This document shows positions 60,301 to 64,000 of a DNA stretch of 64,000 nucleotides, in pieces. The position numbers and the translations under genes were made by a program. Each line of letters starts with the position of its first letter. Within the stretch, counting starts at the first letter, position 1. The stretch is from Bostrychus sinensis (taxonomy: Eukaryota > Chordata > Actinopteri > Gobiiformes > Eleotridae): assembly GCA_020698575.1 (NCBI GenBank), contig CM036248.1, positions 24,540,229 to 24,604,228 of the forward strand. The letters are read 5' to 3'. The notes beneath the pieces were generated by a model. It was not told the origin of the DNA, searched no databases, and worked only from the letters and a program-made list of their open reading frames with translations.

Positions 60301-61439
60301 AGAAATGAATGTCTCTCTTTAATGTCACCTTTAATCCGACTTTGTGCCTGGTGCAGTGGAGCGTGGCTGATTTGCATTACTGTTCAATCAGGAAGAAGAG
60401 AAAGAGGAGAGTTAGAGGAGCTGGACAGTTAGCGTCTGTGTGCAGGTCTACACTGTGATGTGTGTGAACGTACAGATAAAACTGGAGAAGTGACCTCTGT
60501 AAACACACAACACTGTTCTGTTGAATATACCAGACTCTGTCCTCCTCTGGGCTCAGTCTTATCTCTGGATCTCTTCTAATCTCCTCTCACCTCTCGCTCT
60601 ACTGTAGCACAAATACATTTGCTCATTCACTTCTTCTGTCATTAGATATCTCCACATCTCATGTCCAAAGTCTAACTAATTGTCTGGTCTTCCTACATAA
60701 GGTCTGTATCAGGATGTAGCAAATGTTCACAATAAAACATGGCTCATTTAAATGTAACCAATAATAAAGTGATATATTGAGTGCACAGAAGACCCACTGG
60801 TTTTAATGTGATGGGTCCCCCAGGAGCCATTGACTGAAACAAGCCTCACTTTCTGCCTCTGTAAAATGTCACTGCAGTTTAGACCAAGCTGGTGAGAAAA
60901 TCTATTAGATCATCTTTTGGTACATTTACACAGCAGGTTTCATAAACAGAGAAGATTTTATTGGCTATACTGTGAATGCAGCAAAATACTATTTACCAAG
61001 AATTCTCTGCAGTATGTCTGACAATAATATGGTCTACAGGATGTTTCAACACTGCAGTACGCATTTCGTTGTGTATTTACAGGCTGTACTGTATATAAAG
61101 TGTTTGTGAGCTCAGGGGACACCTCCAGGAACAACCTCACTGTCATGCCTTAAGAGAAAATGCATTTAGTGACACTTTTACAAATCTACGGTAGTGTTAA
61201 GATTAGCACACAGGGAGCGAACTGGAAGTATCATGGAAAGTTTATTCTAATCCTGGAGCTGAATAAGAAATTGGCTGACATTGCACCAACTACAAACTGT
61301 CACCAACATTTATTCAGGTCTCAGTCTATGCTTGTAACCAGGTTTTAGGTTTAGACAAATAGAAATTTTGTTTTAGTCATGGCCTTGAGAAGCACAAAAA
61401 TAACATAAATAATTCATGGCATTACAGTTCCATCCTGGG

Positions 61440-61572
61440 ACCAGAGGCACACAGTAATGAGGTGTTCCTTCACTAAGGCCCTCACTGTCAGCTGAGGACT
61501 TGGACCACGTCTGAACCAAACTTTTTGCATTGTGTAGTTGCTGTGCCAACTGAGCTATGCTGGTCAGTAACT
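61440..61572 (-). mobile_element. tRNA-like SINE head or tRNA pseudogene
   Basis: On the minus strand: CAGCATAGCTCAGTTGGCAC with an A-box-like TAGCTCAGTTGG (complement at 61546-61557) and a B-box-like GGTTCAGAC (complement at 61510-61518). Spacing fits a tRNA-derived Pol III promoter; it does not fold obviously into a complete tRNA and differs from the SINE family at 15172. Confidence 0.55.
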
Positions 61573-63397
61573 GCCTCGGTCTTATGTGTGTTACTAACAG
61601 ACAAACACATATATTTGGCCTTATCTCGCAATAGTAAGGAATCCTTTGAGGCGAAGGTGTTCTTGATCAAAAACTGATTATTGGACTAATTACTGAATTT
61701 TATCAAAACTAACAATGCTGGCAAAAACATAACTTTCTTTGGGGTTAAAATGGGTTTCTTTGAAAGCACATGTAACTTTGATTAAAGGGAAAAATAATGC
61801 AAGCACAGCTAAAGTTATCTATCTAAAACTTTAGAAAAGCATCCCACTGGAAGCGTGTGAAGATATAATGTCAGAGATTCAACTAAATCTCTTCCCTCTT
61901 TCTCACCGACTTATTCTTTTTTACTGTTAAGGCCGCCATTGTGCCACAGAGTTGAAAAGCATTAAGCCACTTTTCTACCAACTTCAAAGAGTGATCCTTT
62001 TTTAGTTTGATGCTGCTATTGCTTCTAAATAGACCAAAGCCTTATAAAACTCTCCTTTGAAACCTGCACCATTCCTCAGCAGGAAGAAATAAAGTGACAA
62101 ATAGTCTAAAATATTATCTAAATACCAGCTTTTCTCCGGTTTAATGCTGAAGTGTGTTGGAACAAATGGAAAGATTTCACCATGGAGCAGATGTTTTTGG
62201 CTCAGTGGTGTTGGTTCTGCTGTAATTAAAACCTATGGGGCTGCACTAAGGCGGTCACAGCAGCAGGATAAAGCTACACCACAGGAGACAACACAGGAGG
62301 TCACACAAACACCAACACAAATTCTTATTTTACATCTATTTTTCAAAAGGTTTTTAGACAAATGAAAAAGGTAAAATGAGGACAGAAATATTGCTTTATT
62401 CCTTTGAGATATTTTAAAACATGTTGTATACTCATTAAACAGAGGGTGATTGTGAGTCAGTGCTGCAGATATGAGTTCTGTATCAGTCTGTAGAAATGCG
62501 TTGGTGTTAGCAGTTTACATATGAAGCCAAGAAGTCAGACCTCTGTGCACACCATTCCTCCTCTCTGACCTTTAACTCAACACCAAAACAACATTTCTCA
62601 CTTCCCCACTGAGCTGGGACTGAGAGGTGTTGCATATGTGTACTAATACCTACTGTATGTAACATATTTGAATAATTATACAATGGCTTATTTTAATTTT
62701 TGCTGGACTGAGGGCTGATATAAAGACATTTTGTGTTTGTTTTGTCTATTTTGGCCTTTAATCTTAGCATGAGGGTTGAAATAGACAACTTCACTGTTTA
62801 ATTAGTAGCCTTTTTTCCAGAGTTGACAAGATGATCCATTTTACAGCATGCCATTAAGCTGTCATGGAAAAAATTGCATACTGAAGTTGCTGCACTTTTG
62901 ACAACCTAAACCTAAAACAATGTGTAGCTAGATGCACTACGAGTTCTTCAGTAGAACCTCCCTCCATTTCTCTATTTTACAAAATGCTGACAGAAACCCA
63001 TTTTGATGTTTGGCTCCTGAAGCTAAAAAAAATACATTTGCTTTAGTGCTTCAGGGAAGGGTGTCTTTAATGGTCATCTCTTTATCTGGTGCTGGCTTTC
63101 CAACTCTTTTTTTTTTATGTCATGTTGTGACTCTTAAGTAAAAGTCCAAAGATGTCCTTCAGAGAGCTCCTGTCTATGTATAACACACTCCTCATATGGT
63201 ATTCAAAACGCTCTCACATATTTGGTGTTCTCAAATATATGTAGGTAAATGTTTAACACTTCTTGTCTGATAGTATTGTCCTATCACTAATATGAGCTAT
63301 GTTAGAAACTGTAATTTAATGTGGATTTGTTTAAATAAGCTCAGGATGCTTTGAGGAAATGGGGGCACTTCAGCTCTCACTTTGATGCTGTCCTAGT

Positions 63398-63431
63398 TGT
63401 TTTGTGTGTGTGCGTTTGTGTGTGTGTTAGA
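63398..63431. repeat. (TG)n microsatellite
   Basis: TTGTGTGTGTGCGTTTGTGT followed by further GT units, about 30 bp, interrupted. Confidence 0.8.
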
Positions 63432-63784
63432 CAGCCACTTTGAGCATATGTGTGTGTTTTTAATGCTATAACAATAATGGCCAAGGTCAGAGCTTCCAGA
63501 GTAAGGCGTGACAAGAGGAGGACAAAACTATAAAGCGGTATTGATGGGTTTCACCATAACTTTGAAGCTGTCTCAAACAGAAAAGCCACACTACTGGATA
63601 ATGGTCCATCATTTACAATTTCACACCCAGCCTTATGAGCACAGACTGAAAAAATGCTCCATTTCTTTCTAATTCCACAAGTTATTGATGAAAAGTTTTA
63701 GCAGCTCACACTGTGTTAGTGAGTTTTTGTGTGCCATTATTTTTCACTGTAACTGCTGGGACAACATTATCAGTTGGTTTTTTT

Positions 63785-63945
63785 GGTGCCTGATTGTGTG
63801 TTTGGTGGTGGTCGGAGCTCTCACTGCTTCCAGTCTGTCCCAGGGCTGATGTGGCTGCAGATATAGTAGCCACTATATCTGCTGAGACTACCACCACTGA
63901 GACTGAGGAATGAATGTATAATGCGCTAAAGGTGCTTTTCAAATC
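63785..63945 (+). mobile_element. SINE 3' part, 5'-truncated
   Basis: TGTGTGTTTGGTGGTGGTCG, CAGTCTGTCCCAGGGCTGAT, GACTGAGGAATGAATGTATA and GCTTTTCAAATCCAATGCAT follow the order of the SINE copies at 15172-15528 and 17534-17875 without the tRNA head. Confidence 0.75.
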
Positions 63946-64000
63946 CAATGCATTACTTTGACTCTAGGGTCTGATATCTGGGTTGAACAATATTGATAGT

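Larger units (their letters stand above)
53636..64000. other. Intergenic DNA, no gene found
   Basis: Holds a Tc1 fragment (54901), a T/G homopolymer (57326), a tRNA-like SINE head (61440) and a SINE 3' part (63785). No supportable exon was found; the frames at 58434-58769 and 58865-59254 show no domain. Confidence 0.5.

Overview
The window looks like nuclear DNA of a ray-finned (teleost) fish. It holds one long split gene with GT/AG introns and a dense load of fish-type mobile elements: hAT, pogo/Tc1-like and TTAA-type DNA transposons, tRNA-derived SINEs, and 3' ends and reverse-transcriptase relics of non-LTR elements. Base composition is AT-rich with many simple repeats. I saw no bacterial operons, CRISPR arrays or phage genes.

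The gene is on the + strand, with twelve coding exons from 7672 to a TAG stop ending at 33019. Every exon junction keeps frame, giving 584 visible residues. It is an ecto-NOX disulfide-thiol exchanger (ENOX family: RRM domain, coiled coil, conserved C-terminal domain), most like ENOX2. The N-terminal exon or exons lie upstream of the window or were not recognised. The first visible exon enters in the second base of a codon.

Layout: 1-7671 is probably ENOX2 intron and contains a 2.7-kb hAT-like element and a fragment of another. 7672-33019 is ENOX2; its introns hold a complete non-autonomous hAT with exact target duplication, two TTAA-flanked MITEs, two SINEs, an antisense LINE relic, a Tc1 relic and LINE 3' tails. 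33020 to about 33290 is the 3' UTR. From there to 64000 I find no supportable gene. The main structure in that stretch is a transposon cluster at 39.7-44.9 kb, where one hAT element carries a broken BED-finger transposase relic and, next to it, four DNA elements are nested inside one another, each with recognisable termini and target duplications. A near-perfect hairpin at 48255-48332 and a T25-G24 homopolymer junction at 57326-57374 are the other notable structures.

I did not find a clearly new biological system. The strongest items for follow-up are the four-deep nest, the hairpin, a possible poison exon in ENOX2, and the absence of the EEMTE motif from this ENOX2-like protein.
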